A stretch of 64,000 bases of DNA from Enterovirga aerilata. GTDB taxonomy: Bacteria > Pseudomonadota > Alphaproteobacteria > Rhizobiales > Beijerinckiaceae. The position numbers and the translations under genes are program-made. This document shows positions 34,736-43,084 of the stretch, piece after piece; position 1 is the first letter of the stretch, and the number at the start of each line of letters is the position of its first letter. Under the pieces are notes generated by a model. It ran no database searches. It saw nothing but the letters and a program-made list of their open reading frames with translations, and was not told the origin of the DNA. Location of the stretch: contig NZ_JABEPP010000002.1 in NCBI RefSeq assembly GCF_013044135.1, forward strand, positions 868,001 to 932,000, read 5' to 3'.

Positions 34736-35931
34736 GATCCGCCTCCCCGCGCGCCGTAGCCCACGGCGGCGCGCTTCTCGTCCTCCGAGAGGAAGGGTGC
34801 CCCGCCGACGCGCCGCCACAGCGACTCGCGCTCGGGCGCCAGAGCCTCGACCGCATCGAGATCGGGCACGAGGGTGAGCCCCGCGCCGGATCGCAGGTCC
34901 GGACCGAAGGCCGGTCCGAGCCATTGCGCGACCGCCTCCGCGGTCCGCTTGGCGAGCGGAATCACGGTCTGGCGATAGAAGGCCCGGTTCGCCTCGGCGT
35001 AGTTGGCATGCGTGTTGTCGCCCGGGAGGCCGAGAAGGAGCGGCGGCACCCCGAAGGCGAGCGCGATCTCGCGCGCCGCCGCGTTCTTCGCCTCCACGAA
35101 ATCCATGTCCTTCGGGCTGAGCGAGAGCGGCTTCCAGTCCAGTCCCCCATCGAGCAGCAGCGGCCGTCCGGCATTCGCCGCGCCCTGGTAGCTGGCCTCG
35201 AGCTCAGCCTTCAGCCGCTCGAATTGCGGATCGGACAGCTGGGCCCCGGCCGGCCCGGCGAAGACGAGCGCGCCGGAGGGCCGCGCCGCGTTGTCGAGCA
35301 GAGCCTTGTTCCACGCCCCGGCGGCGTTGTGGATGTCGAGCGGCACGGCGGCCGCCTCCATGGGCGAGAGGCCGTAATGGTCGTCGAGCGGGTGGAACAG
35401 CGTCAGGTGCAGGATGGGCGGGACCTCGCCCGTCTGGTCGAACCGCACCGTCCGCGTTCCGACCTGGTACTCGTAGGCCGCCGGCCAGCCGTCCGGCCCG
35501 GGCACGACGCGCATCCGGTCGGGCCTGAGCGCATAGAGCTCGCGCGGCAGCCCCTCGACCGCGACGGCCTCGAGATAGGCGTTCCCCGAGACCAGGAGGT
35601 GGCCATAGAGGCCCTCCAGGAAGCGGGTCCCGCTCTCGCGCGGATTCGGCCGCGACAGGAGATCGAGCAGAGGGTGGGCCGCGAGGGCCCGCTCGCCCTC
35701 CATCAGGTCGAGCGGGATCGCGGCCGCCGCCTCCGCGACCAGCCGCACCGCCCGGTGCACGACGGCGTTGCGCTGGAAGCCTTCGCGGGCGAGCGCGGGG
35801 TAGTCGCGGCTCGTCCAGGCAGCGCGCCCGCCGAGATAGAAGGCCACCCCGTGCCCGGCGGCGGGCAGCGGGGCGCGCGAGGCCTTCTCCTCGGGCGGCC
35901 GCCCGAAAAGGCGTGAAAGGAGGTTCGGCAT
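34732..35931 (-). CDS. GTA g3 portal protein (HK97 family)
   Basis: 399 residues. Landmarks are NLLSRLFGRPPEEK, AVVHRAVRLVAEAAAAIPL, GLYGHLLVSGNAYLEA, DHYGLSPMEAAAVPLDIHN and LGLPGDNTHANYAEANRAFY. It forms the twelve-fold ring at the capsid vertex through which DNA is packaged. Its stop overlaps the next gene as ATGA. About 180 bases separate it from the terminase gene, unusually wide for this cluster. Confidence 0.94.
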   Translation of the reverse strand: MPNLLSRLFGRPPEEKASRAPLPAAGHGVAFYLGGRAAWTSRDYPALAREGFQRNAVVHRAVRLVAEAAAAIPLDLMEGERALAAHPLLDLLSRPNPRESGTRFLEGLYGHLLVSGNAYLEAVAVEGLPRELYALRPDRMRVVPGPDGWPAAYEYQVGTRTVRFDQTGEVPPILHLTLFHPLDDHYGLSPMEAAAVPLDIHNAAGAWNKALLDNAARPSGALVFAGPAGAQLSDPQFERLKAELEASYQGAANAGRPLLLDGGLDWKPLSLSPKDMDFVEAKNAAAREIALAFGVPPLLLGLPGDNTHANYAEANRAFYRQTVIPLAKRTAEAVAQWLGPAFGPDLRSGAGLTLVPDLDAVEALAPERESLWRRVGGAPFLSEDEKRAAVGYGARGGGS

Positions 35932-35970
35932 GGCAGACCATCTGTTGGCAGGCGCGGAACCCCGCCGCTA

Positions 35971-36025
35971 ACCTCTCCCCGGCGGGGAAAGGCCGCCTTC
36001 AGGCAGAGCCCGGAGGCGGGTGAGG
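35971..36025. repeat. GC-rich palindromic repeat between terL and portal
   Basis: The stretch contains CTCTCCCC, GGC, GGGGAAAG, a short stem-loop, followed by a GGCCGCC and CGGAGGCGGGTGAGGG motif. This is the general form of short dispersed repeats flanking DUF559 genes in alphaproteobacteria, and a DUF559 remnant does follow. It breaks the otherwise tight spacing of the GTA genes. Confidence 0.45.
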
Positions 36026-36030
36026 GTGAC

Positions 36031-36108
36031 GTGGACCGATTCGTCAGGCGCGCCCGTGTCCTACGGAGCCGCCAGACGAGCGCGGAGGCGAAGCTTTTGC
36101 GGGCGGTC
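36031..36108 (+). pseudogene. Remnant of a DUF559 (Vsr-like endonuclease domain) gene
   Basis: Read forward, the stretch gives FVRRARVLRSRQTSAEAKLL and then RAVP, which is the N-terminal helix of DUF559 proteins (usual form ARxLRRxxTxAExxLWxxLR). The rest of the domain is missing: conserved sequence stops a few bases before the terL end at 36113. It is a fragment, probably left from insertion and decay of a DUF559 gene with its flanking repeat. It makes no useful protein. Confidence 0.5.
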
Positions 36109-36112
36109 CCCC

Positions 36113-37360
36113 TCACAACATCCTTACCCGCGGCTCCGCGCGGGTCAGCATCAGGTGCGTGAGGGCCCAGACGAGCGCGTCGAGCCGGTCGGGCGAACGG
36201 CCGGAGGACAGGCCGCCGGGGCCGAAATCGCAGAGCTCGTCCTCGAGCTCCGGGAAGGCGCCGAGATGGCGCACCCTGCCCTGCTCGTAGAGCACCGCGA
36301 CGGGCTCGGCGCGCAGGTATTTCCCGCGCGTCGCGTGGACGGTCGTCACCGGCACGGCGGGATCGACCTGCGCCAGCACCGCGCGGACCATCTCGCCGCC
36401 CTGGTTCGCCTCCGCGACCAGCGCGTCGGCGCTTCAGCGCCGATAGGCGGCGACCGCCCGCTCCGCCCACTCGGTCGGGCGCGCGGCCTCCAGGCTCGCA
36501 TCGGCGAGCACATAGCCGGTCCCGGCCGCGTCCACGCCCGCCACCACGATCCCGCAGGCATCCGCCCGCGCCCCGGAGGAGGCCGGCGGATCGACCGCCA
36601 CCACGACCCGGGCCAGCGGCGGCGCCGCCTCGGTGCGCGCGGCCTCGATCCGGTCGCGCGACCAGAGCGCGTCCTCGCGCTCCTCCACGAGTTCCCCGTC
36701 GAGTTCCTGGCGCCCGAGCCGCGTCCCGGCATAGCGGCCGACGATCGCGTCGAGAAAGGCGGGCGCGAGGTTCTCGGCATTGTCGGCCGTCCGCGACCGG
36801 CTCACGACGACCCGCCGGTCGTCGAGCAGCCGCTTCAAGAGCGGGATCGGCCGCGGCGTCGTCGTCACGATCTCGCGCGGTGCCGGCCCGAGCCGCAGCC
36901 CGAATTGCAGCATGTCCCAGGTCTCGGTCGGATAGCGCCACTTGGCGAGCTCGTCGCACCAGGCCGCTTCGAATTGCGGCCCGCGCAGGCTGTCCGGGTC
37001 CTCGGACGAGAAGGCATGCGCGACCGCGCCGCTCGGCCATTGGAGGCGGCGCAGGGCCGGTAGCCAAGCGGGGCGGGCCTCCCCGCGCCTGTCGTACACC
37101 GCCAGTATCCCGGCCGGCCCCTCGATCATCACGTCGCGCACGGCCGCGAAGGTCTCGCCGACGAGGGCGATGCGGCCGGTCGGCGGCTCGGCGAAGCCTG
37201 GATCGCCCCGGACGATGCCGCGCACCCACTCGGCCCCGGTCCGGGTCTTGCCCGCGCCCCGGCCGCCGAGGACCAGCCAGGCGGTCCAGGCCAGCGGATC
37301 GCCCCAGGTCTCCGGCGGGCGCTGGGCCTTTCGGCAGAGAAACGGCCAATGCGCGAGCAT
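36113..37360 (-). pseudogene. GTA g2 large terminase, split by an in-frame TGA
   Basis: The ATPase part is intact: Walker A in LVLGGRGAGKTRTG, Walker B and following in FEAAWCDELAKWRYP, and the start of the nuclease (VVVAVDPPASSGARADACG). At 36434 the frame meets TGA; beyond it the same frame continues with ADALVAEANQGGEMVRAVLA and a normal C-terminus ending PRVRML. So one codon separates two matching halves, 308 and about 106 codons. The start at 37360 is chosen because GGAGG stands close before it and it follows the terS stop by 10 bases; a start at 37498 would overlap terS by 128 bases. If real, packaging is disabled unless the stop is read through. Confidence 0.85.
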
Positions 37361-37370
37361 CCCCTCCGCC

Positions 37371-37895
37371 TCAGCCCGGTTCAGCGTCTCCACGAAGGTC
37401 CGGATCGCAATCGTCCTCTTCTTCCTCGCATATCCTTTCAAGGTGCCGGCGAAGCTCGTCGCGCAGCTCGGCGAGCGTGCGCGGGGGAGGTTCGTCATCG
37501 GCTTCGGGCTCCTGAGAGCGCTCGGCCTGCAGCTTCTTCAGGCTCCCGAGCGTGCGGACATGGGTGGCGAGCGCACGGGCGGTGCGCTCGGGATCCTTGG
37601 TCTCGCCGGCGGACAGTTCCGCATCCAGGCCGGCGATGGTCCGGGCCGAAATCCGGTTCAACCGCGCGAGCTGCCCGGAGGGATCGAGCTCGTCGGCCTC
37701 GTCGGTCTTCGCCGGCGGCCGGCGGAGCGCGGCGGAAGCCTCGCGCCGTTTCGGCCAGCCGCATCTCTGCGCGAGACGGACGATCGTGCCGCGGTGGACG
37801 CCGAGCTTGGCCGCCGTCTCGTCCAGCGGGGTATCGAGGTCGGCATAGCCGAGGCGGATCTTCTCGATCATGGCCGGCCCGAAGGCGCGCGTCAT
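37371..37895 (-). CDS. GTA g1 small terminase-like protein
   Basis: 174 residues from the ATG at 37895. The N-terminal half is a helix-turn-helix (YADLDTPLDETAAKLGVHRG, TIVRLAQRCGWPKRRE); the C-terminal half is helical and acidic, ending in EEEEDDCDPD. Recent work on the R. capsulatus GTA assigned g1 as the small terminase; the position directly upstream of terL and the DNA-binding start agree. It is the first gene of the cluster. Confidence 0.75.
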   Translation of the reverse strand: MTRAFGPAMIEKIRLGYADLDTPLDETAAKLGVHRGTIVRLAQRCGWPKRREASAALRRPPAKTDEADELDPSGQLARLNRISARTIAGLDAELSAGETKDPERTARALATHVRTLGSLKKLQAERSQEPEADDEPPPRTLAELRDELRRHLERICEEEEDDCDPDLRGDAEPG

Positions 37896-38048
37896 GGAAC
37901 GCTCCCCAAGCGGAAGCGCGGCCGGAGATCCTCCGCCCGCGCTCGGGTTCAGATTGTCGGGTGTCGGCCCCCGGCCGCTTTCGCGAGCTCGCCGGAAGGG
38001 CATCGCAACGAAGGCCGATGTCCCGGCGCAATTCGTCAGCGTGGGTCT

Positions 38049-38077
38049 TCTCTACCCGGGCAGCGTCCGGGTGTCAA
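38049..38077 (-). promoter_or_regulatory. Possible promoter of the GTA operon
   Basis: On the reverse strand TTGACA (38077 to 38072) is followed after exactly 17 bases by TAGAGA (38054 to 38049). The first box is a perfect sigma70 -35 element; the second matches the -10 consensus at three of six. A transcript would start near 38041 and run about 145 bases to the g1 ATG. The spacer holds CCCGG and CCGGG arms, a possible binding site. It lies just past the stop of the RTX gene. Confidence 0.35.
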
Positions 38078-38096
38078 GGACTATTTTCATAGAACG

Positions 38097-41000
38097 CTAC
38101 ACGAACCAGAAGTCGCTCGCCTGGAGCGCGGCGGCGTTCACACCCGTGAGCGTCACGGATTGGCCGGCCTCGATCGTCACCACGGCGTCCGTTCCCGAGG
38201 CCGCGACATGGGCCTGGCGCCAGGATGCGAAGTCGCCGACATTCAGGGCGAGGGCCCGGAAGTCGAGGACGTCCTCGCCCCGGCTGAAATCCGACACCGT
38301 ATCCTGGCCGAAACCCGGCCCGAACACGAACACGTCCCGGCCGGCTCCTCCCGTCAGGAGGTCGGCTCCGCCCTCGCCGCGGATCCAGTCGACGCCCGCG
38401 CCGCCCGCGATCTGGTTCGCCCGGCCGTCGCCGACCAGGAGGTCGTTGTGGGCGCTCCCGGTGATCGCCGTGACGGCGGGACCGATCGCGTTCGCCGCAC
38501 CGGACGCGGGCGGATTCGCCAGGAAGGCCGCCGTCCAGTAACCGGCCATCTCGCGGTAGCCCGTATCCGTCGGATGGATGCCGTCGAACAGGTCGGAAAG
38601 CGTGACGCTCGGCATCTCGACGAGGCTCACGTTCTGCCCGCGCCCGATCGCGTCCGCGACGACGCTCCGGATCGCCGCGTTCACGTTCGCGACCTGCGCG
38701 TCGTAGCCCGCCAGCGGGATCAGGGTCGAGACATAGACATGCGTCGCCGGGCTCGCCTGCGCGACATGGTCCAGCATGCCGGCGATCTCGGCCCGGACGG
38801 CGTTCTGCGGATTGGTCTTGTAGAAGATGTCGTTTGTGCCGGCCATGAGGAGGATGGCGCTCGGGGCGTAGGTGGCGAGCAGGCCCGGGAGGATGGCCTG
38901 GATGTCGTCCCCGGTCTCCCCCGGATAGCCCGCGTGATGGGGGTCGGGCACCTGGCCGTTGCTGTTCGGCCCGACCATGTCGACGAGGCGCCCTGCCGCA
39001 AGGACGTTGTTGTAGAAGAAGCCCCGATAGCCGTGCTCGTCCTGCCCGGGCGGCGAGTCGCCGTTGGTGATCGAGTCGCCGAGGGCCATCACCTTCGTGG
39101 CGAGGGACCATTGGGCCGCGCCGAGATCGGCCGTGACGCCGCGCGAAGCACCGGAGAGGTCGAGGGTCGACCCGCCACCGCTACCTACGGTGAACACGAA
39201 GGTCTGTGGTACGGGCACGGAGCCGTCCTCGTTCCCGTCCTCGACCGAGACGGAGAAGGACGGCGCGGAGGATGTGCCGTCGTGCCGGAACGCCACCTGG
39301 CCGGCGGAAAGCTGCTGCGGCGTGAAGCTCGCCGCCGGAGCGCCGCCCACCAGGAGGCTGCCGCCCGTGACCGCCGCGACCGCGAAGGAGATGCTGGCCG
39401 CCGTGTCGTCGGGATCGGAATAGAACAGGTCGGCCTGGCTCAGCACATAGGTGCCGCCGCTCGCGACCGTCGCGGCCAGATCGCCCGTGAGGCTCGGCGG
39501 GGCGTTCACCTGCCCCGTCGTCATGTCGAACACAAAGGTCTGCGGCACGGGGGCCGAGCCGTCCTCGTTCCCGTCCTCGACGAAGATCCGGAAGCTGCCG
39601 ACGGGCTCCGTCCCGTCGTGCCAAAAGGTGATCTGGCCCGCCGCGAGCTGCTCGGCCGTGAAGGAGGAGACCGCCGACCCGTTCCGGAGAACGTAGCCGT
39701 TATCGAGGTTGCTCACCCCGAAGGTGATCCCGGCCGGGCCGTCATCCGGATCGGTGTAGAAGAAGTCGCTCGTCGTGAACTGGTAGGTCGTGCCGTTGGC
39801 GATCGTCGCCCGGAGGTCCCCCGTCAGGGTCGGCGCCACGTTGCCCTGGCCGGCGGCCACGCTGAGCACGAAATTCCGTGAGACCGGCGCCGAGCCGTCC
39901 TCGTTCCCGTCCTCGACCGAGACGGAGAAGGACGGCGCGGAGGATGTGCCGTCATGCCGGAACGCCACCTGGCCGGCGGAAAGCTGCTGCGGCGTGAAGC
40001 TCGCCGCCGGAGCGCCGCCCACCAGGAGGCTGCCGCCCGTGACCGCCGCGACCGCGAAGGAGACGCCGGCCGCCGTGTCGTCGGGATCGGAATAGAACAG
40101 GTCGGCCTGGCTCAGCACATAGGTGCCGCCACTCGCGACCGTCGCGGCCAGATCGCCCGTGAGGCTCGGCGGGGCGTTCACCTGCCCTGTCGTCACGTCG
40201 AACACGAAGGTCTGCGGCACGGGGGCCGAGCCGTCCTCGTTCCCGTCCTCGACGAAGATCCGGAAGCTGCCGACGGGCTCCGTCCCGTCGTGCCAGAAGG
40301 TGATCTGGCCCGCCGCGAGCTGCTCGGCCGTGAAGGAGGAGACCGCCGAGCCGTTCCGGAGAACGTAGCCGTTATCGAGGTTGCTCACCCCGAAGGTGAT
40401 CCCGGCCGGGCCGTCATCCGGATCGGTGTAGAAGAAGTCGCTCGTCGTGAACTGGTAGGTCGTGCCGTTGGCGATCGTCGCCCGGAGGTCGCCCGTCAGG
40501 GTCGGCGCCACGTTGCCCTGGCCGGCCGTGAGCTGGATCGTCGCGGTCGCGCTCGCGACGGCCTGGCCGCCATTCGCCGTGCCGTCGCCGTCGTTCAGCG
40601 TGAACGCGATCTGGCGCGGCAGGGTCGGGCTGCCCGTGCTGGCCGCGTAGCCGATATGCTGCAGAAGCGTCTGGACGGCTGCGGGCGTGGCGCTCGTATT
40701 GAGGCTGATGACGAGATCCGCGCCGTTGGTTCCGCCCGCGACGGTCCCTATGCTCGTGCCGCCGACCCGCACCGTGGTCCCGCCATTCGCCAGCGTGACC
40801 GTCCCGTCCGTCACGATCCGAAGCTGGTCGCCGGCAGAACCGTTCTCCACGAAGCTCACGCGCAGCGAGCCGCCGCCGAAATTCGCCGAATCGACATCGG
40901 CGACGGCGGCGGCCGGCGCGATCTTGGTCACGGCGTCGCCCGTCCGGTAGGACAGCCCGACGCTCGTGCCGGCAGCAGCGCCGTTGAGGTCGACGGTCGG

Positions 41001-41876
41001 GGCGTCGTTGACGCGCGTGATCGCGACGCTCGCATCTCGCGTGAGGCTGGCGGCGGTTCCGTCGCTCGCCGCGACCCGGATCGTCCTGGCCGCCGTGGAC
41101 GGCTGGTCGCTTGCGTTCTCATAGAGGATGCCGCGCAGGACGGCCTGGTAGGTGGCGACCGAGGCGCCGCCCGCGATGCTGAGCGCGCCGGTCGAGGCCG
41201 TGTAGGTGACGGCGAGCCCCGCGGCCGCCGCGGCGCTCGCCGCCGTCGCGTCGAGGGCGAGGCGCTCGAGCACGTTGCCGTCCGGCCGGGCGAGAAGCGT
41301 CGCCGTGAGCGAGACGAGGCTGCCGCTGTCCGGATCCGCCAGCGTGGCATTCGGCGAGACGAGAACGGACCTGTTCTCGACGAAGGCGGCCGAGGAGCCC
41401 GTGCCCGAGGCCGCGCCGTTGAGGTCCAGCGCCGGTGGATCGTTGACGGGCGTGACCGTGATCGCGTCGGTGCGAACCGTGCCGGCGAGATCGAAGGTGA
41501 TCGTCTGGCTCGGGGTCGGCGTGTCGCTCACGTCAGAATATGTCAGGTTCCGCAGCACGGTCTGAACCCGGCTCGCGGTCGCGTTGCTGTTGAACGCGAC
41601 CACGAGGTCGACGCCGTCCCGGCCGCCCGTGACCGAGCCGATCGCGACGCCGCCGACCCGCAGGCTGGTGCCGGACAGGCTGACGCCGCTCGAAAAGCCG
41701 ATCACCGCCTCGGGGAGGAGGCCGGAGAGCCGGAGCGACTGCGCATTGAAGTTGCCGGTCGCGCTGAGCGTCGCGCTCGGGGCGAGGAGGATCGCGGACG
41801 CGCCCTCCTGCAGGCTTCGGCTCTCGTTGAGCCCGGCACCGGAGCCGTTCAGATCGAAGCTCGTGACGGTAGCCAT
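38097..41876 (-). CDS. Large RTX protein with cadherin-like repeats and SGNH esterase domain
   Basis: 1259 residues, strongly acidic, with very few cysteines. Residues 1 to about 450 are three divergent cadherin-like beta modules, each ending in VNDPPALDLNGA-like text. Residues 450 to 900 are four modules of about 110 residues in two near-identical pairs. An SGNH hydrolase domain follows: Ser935 in ALGDSITNG, Asn1015 in GTND, Asp1098 and His1101 in DGIHPTD. The C-terminus has RTX nonapeptide repeats (GGAGVDWIRGEGGADLLTGG) and a secretion-type end. There is no signal peptide, so type I secretion is likely. The esterase target is unknown. Confidence 0.88.
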   Translation of the reverse strand: MATVTSFDLNGSGAGLNESRSLQEGASAILLAPSATLSATGNFNAQSLRLSGLLPEAVIGFSSGVSLSGTSLRVGGVAIGSVTGGRDGVDLVVAFNSNATASRVQTVLRNLTYSDVSDTPTPSQTITFDLAGTVRTDAITVTPVNDPPALDLNGAASGTGSSAAFVENRSVLVSPNATLADPDSGSLVSLTATLLARPDGNVLERLALDATAASAAAAAGLAVTYTASTGALSIAGGASVATYQAVLRGILYENASDQPSTAARTIRVAASDGTAASLTRDASVAITRVNDAPTVDLNGAAAGTSVGLSYRTGDAVTKIAPAAAVADVDSANFGGGSLRVSFVENGSAGDQLRIVTDGTVTLANGGTTVRVGGTSIGTVAGGTNGADLVISLNTSATPAAVQTLLQHIGYAASTGSPTLPRQIAFTLNDGDGTANGGQAVASATATIQLTAGQGNVAPTLTGDLRATIANGTTYQFTTSDFFYTDPDDGPAGITFGVSNLDNGYVLRNGSAVSSFTAEQLAAGQITFWHDGTEPVGSFRIFVEDGNEDGSAPVPQTFVFDVTTGQVNAPPSLTGDLAATVASGGTYVLSQADLFYSDPDDTAAGVSFAVAAVTGGSLLVGGAPAASFTPQQLSAGQVAFRHDGTSSAPSFSVSVEDGNEDGSAPVSRNFVLSVAAGQGNVAPTLTGDLRATIANGTTYQFTTSDFFYTDPDDGPAGITFGVSNLDNGYVLRNGSAVSSFTAEQLAAGQITFWHDGTEPVGSFRIFVEDGNEDGSAPVPQTFVFDMTTGQVNAPPSLTGDLAATVASGGTYVLSQADLFYSDPDDTAASISFAVAAVTGGSLLVGGAPAASFTPQQLSAGQVAFRHDGTSSAPSFSVSVEDGNEDGSVPVPQTFVFTVGSGGGSTLDLSGASRGVTADLGAAQWSLATKVMALGDSITNGDSPPGQDEHGYRGFFYNNVLAAGRLVDMVGPNSNGQVPDPHHAGYPGETGDDIQAILPGLLATYAPSAILLMAGTNDIFYKTNPQNAVRAEIAGMLDHVAQASPATHVYVSTLIPLAGYDAQVANVNAAIRSVVADAIGRGQNVSLVEMPSVTLSDLFDGIHPTDTGYREMAGYWTAAFLANPPASGAANAIGPAVTAITGSAHNDLLVGDGRANQIAGGAGVDWIRGEGGADLLTGGAGRDVFVFGPGFGQDTVSDFSRGEDVLDFRALALNVGDFASWRQAHVAASGTDAVVTIEAGQSVTLTGVNAAALQASDFWFV
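39220..40526. repeat. 672-bp tandem duplication inside the RTX gene
   Basis: Bases 39220 to 39854 recur at 39892 to 40526, a period of 672 bases or 224 codons, with about ten differences in 635 bases. Each copy encodes two beta modules (starting NVAPTLTGDL and NAPPSLTGDL). The near identity at DNA level shows a recent duplication or ongoing conversion. Confidence 0.95.
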
Positions 41877-42094
41877 GTCGCGCCCCCAGGGTCGAGGCGC
41901 ATCGCGCCGGAGCGCGTCGACGATGGCCGCTCCGTCGCATGGATCCGACGCGTCGCGGTCGGCGCTTTGGGGGTAGCTTCGGGCGCGTCCGAGCTAGGCG
42001 GTAAGAACCCGGACGGATTCGGCCGGCCGTTCAGACGGCGACGGGCGACCCGGCATGAGCCGAGGCGCCTCTCCGGCCGGAGCCGAGCCGTGCG

Positions 42095-42253
42095 TCAGAG
42101 CCTTCCCATCAGGAGCAGGATCAGCACGATGATCAGGATCAGGCCGATGCCGCCCGACGGGTAGTAGCCCCAGCTGCGGGAATGGGGCCAGCTCGGGATG
42201 GCTCCGATGAGCAGCAGAATCAGGATGATGAGAAGAATTGTTCCGACTGTCAT
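42095..42253 (-). CDS. DUF3309 family small membrane protein
   Basis: 52 residues beginning MTVGTILLIILILLLIGAIP, then SWPHSRSWGYYPSGGIGL and a second helix ending LLLMGRL. This is the full length and sequence form of DUF3309, a stress-related small membrane protein common in Hyphomicrobiales. The product is two membrane helices with a short aromatic loop. It is the next gene downstream of the YciE/YciF-type gene in the same direction, beyond a terminator. Confidence 0.88.
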   Translation of the reverse strand: MTVGTILLIILILLLIGAIPSWPHSRSWGYYPSGGIGLILIIVLILLLMGRL

Positions 42254-42370
42254 CGGTCGACCTCCTGCCCAACGGCCAAGCTTGTCACGCCGGGAGCAAC
42301 GCGCAGGACTTCGCTCAGTTTCACGAGAAATTGATCGTAGTTAACGGGGCAAAATCTCGGCGCGGACATA

Positions 42371-42396
42371 AGAAAACGGCGGCCTTCCGGCCGCCG
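42371..42396 (-). terminator. Rho-independent terminator downstream of the ferritin-like gene
   Basis: A perfect 8-base stem with a 4-base loop (CGGCGGCC, TTCC, GGCCGCCG on the forward strand, 42377 to 42396). On the reverse strand it is followed by TTTTCTT. It lies 27 bases after the stop of the gene at 42423. Confidence 0.8.
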
Positions 42397-42422
42397 CCCT
42401 CCTTCTCGAATGCCACGGCCCG

Positions 42423-42926
42423 TTAGGCCGCCTGCTTGTTGATGCGGCTCTCGCCGAGCTTGGTCAGCTTCTCGTCCGTCGCCTTCTCCTCGGCGAGGTT
42501 CTTCTCCAGGATGGCGGCGATGTCCTTGCGGCCGAGCTGGTTGGACCAGGAGATCAGCGTGCCGTAGCGGGTGATCTCGTAATGCTCGACCGCCTGGGCG
42601 GCGGCCAGCATGGCGGCGTCGCGCACCTCGTGGTCGTCGCAGTCGGAGATGATCTCGCGGGCCTCCTTGATGATGCCGTCGATGGCCGGGCAGGTCGCGC
42701 CCTTGGCCTTCTCGCCCAGGATGTTGAAGGCGTCCTCGAGCCGCTTGATCTGCTGCTCGGTCTCGCCGAGATGCTTCTGGAAGGCCTGTTTCAGCGAGGC
42801 GTTCTCGGCCTTGCCGATCATCTCGGTCAGGCCCTTCGTGATCTGCTGCTCGGCGTAATAGATATCCTGAAGCGTATGCAGATAGAGATCGTCGAACGTC
42901 TTGATCGGTGACGTGAAGAGGCCCAT
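42423..42926 (-). CDS. YciE/YciF ferritin-like stress protein (DUF892)
   Basis: 167 residues, helical. It has the family pattern TSPIKTFDDLYLHTLQDIYY with AEQQITKGLTEM, HLGETEQQIKRLEDAF and AVEHYEITRYGTLISW; the Glu and His residues are the expected di-iron ligands. Members are induced by stress in enterics and rhizobia; their enzyme activity is uncertain. The gene has an EcfG-type promoter 65 bases upstream and a terminator downstream, so it is a single-gene unit of the general stress response. Confidence 0.9.
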   Translation of the reverse strand: MGLFTSPIKTFDDLYLHTLQDIYYAEQQITKGLTEMIGKAENASLKQAFQKHLGETEQQIKRLEDAFNILGEKAKGATCPAIDGIIKEAREIISDCDDHEVRDAAMLAAAQAVEHYEITRYGTLISWSNQLGRKDIAAILEKNLAEEKATDEKLTKLGESRINKQAA

Positions 42927-42990
42927 CGCCCGTCTCCCTTGATGTCGGATGAATTCCCGGCGCCCGCGGTCGGGCGCGTCACGACGGGGA

Positions 42991-43015
42991 AACGTGGCGT
43001 ACGGCAGTCAGTTCC
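42991..43015 (-). promoter_or_regulatory. EcfG-type general stress promoter of the ferritin-like gene
   Basis: On the reverse strand GGAAC (43015 to 43011) and CGTT (42994 to 42991) are separated by 16 bases, the exact form of the alphaproteobacterial EcfG consensus (GGAAC-N16/17-CGTT). It lies 65 bases upstream of the YciE/YciF-type start, a class of gene often in the EcfG regulon. Confidence 0.75.
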
Positions 43016-43084
43016 GGCCCGCTCCGGCGCCGGCGCGCATGCGCCCGTCAAGCTGGGCTCGAAGGATGGAGGCTTGCTGACGGC

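Noticed and set aside
37361-37498. N-terminal extension of terL to an ATG at 37498
   Set aside because: It overlaps terS by 128 bases and has no terminase-like sequence; a better ribosome site stands before 37360.
19741-37895. Reading the phage-like cluster as an ordinary prophage
   Set aside because: There is no integrase, repressor, replication gene or attachment site, and gene order matches Rhodobacter-type GTAs.
39954-42164. A 736-codon forward frame antisense to the RTX gene
   Set aside because: The reverse frame has a complete domain structure and active site; the forward one is Arg-rich with none.
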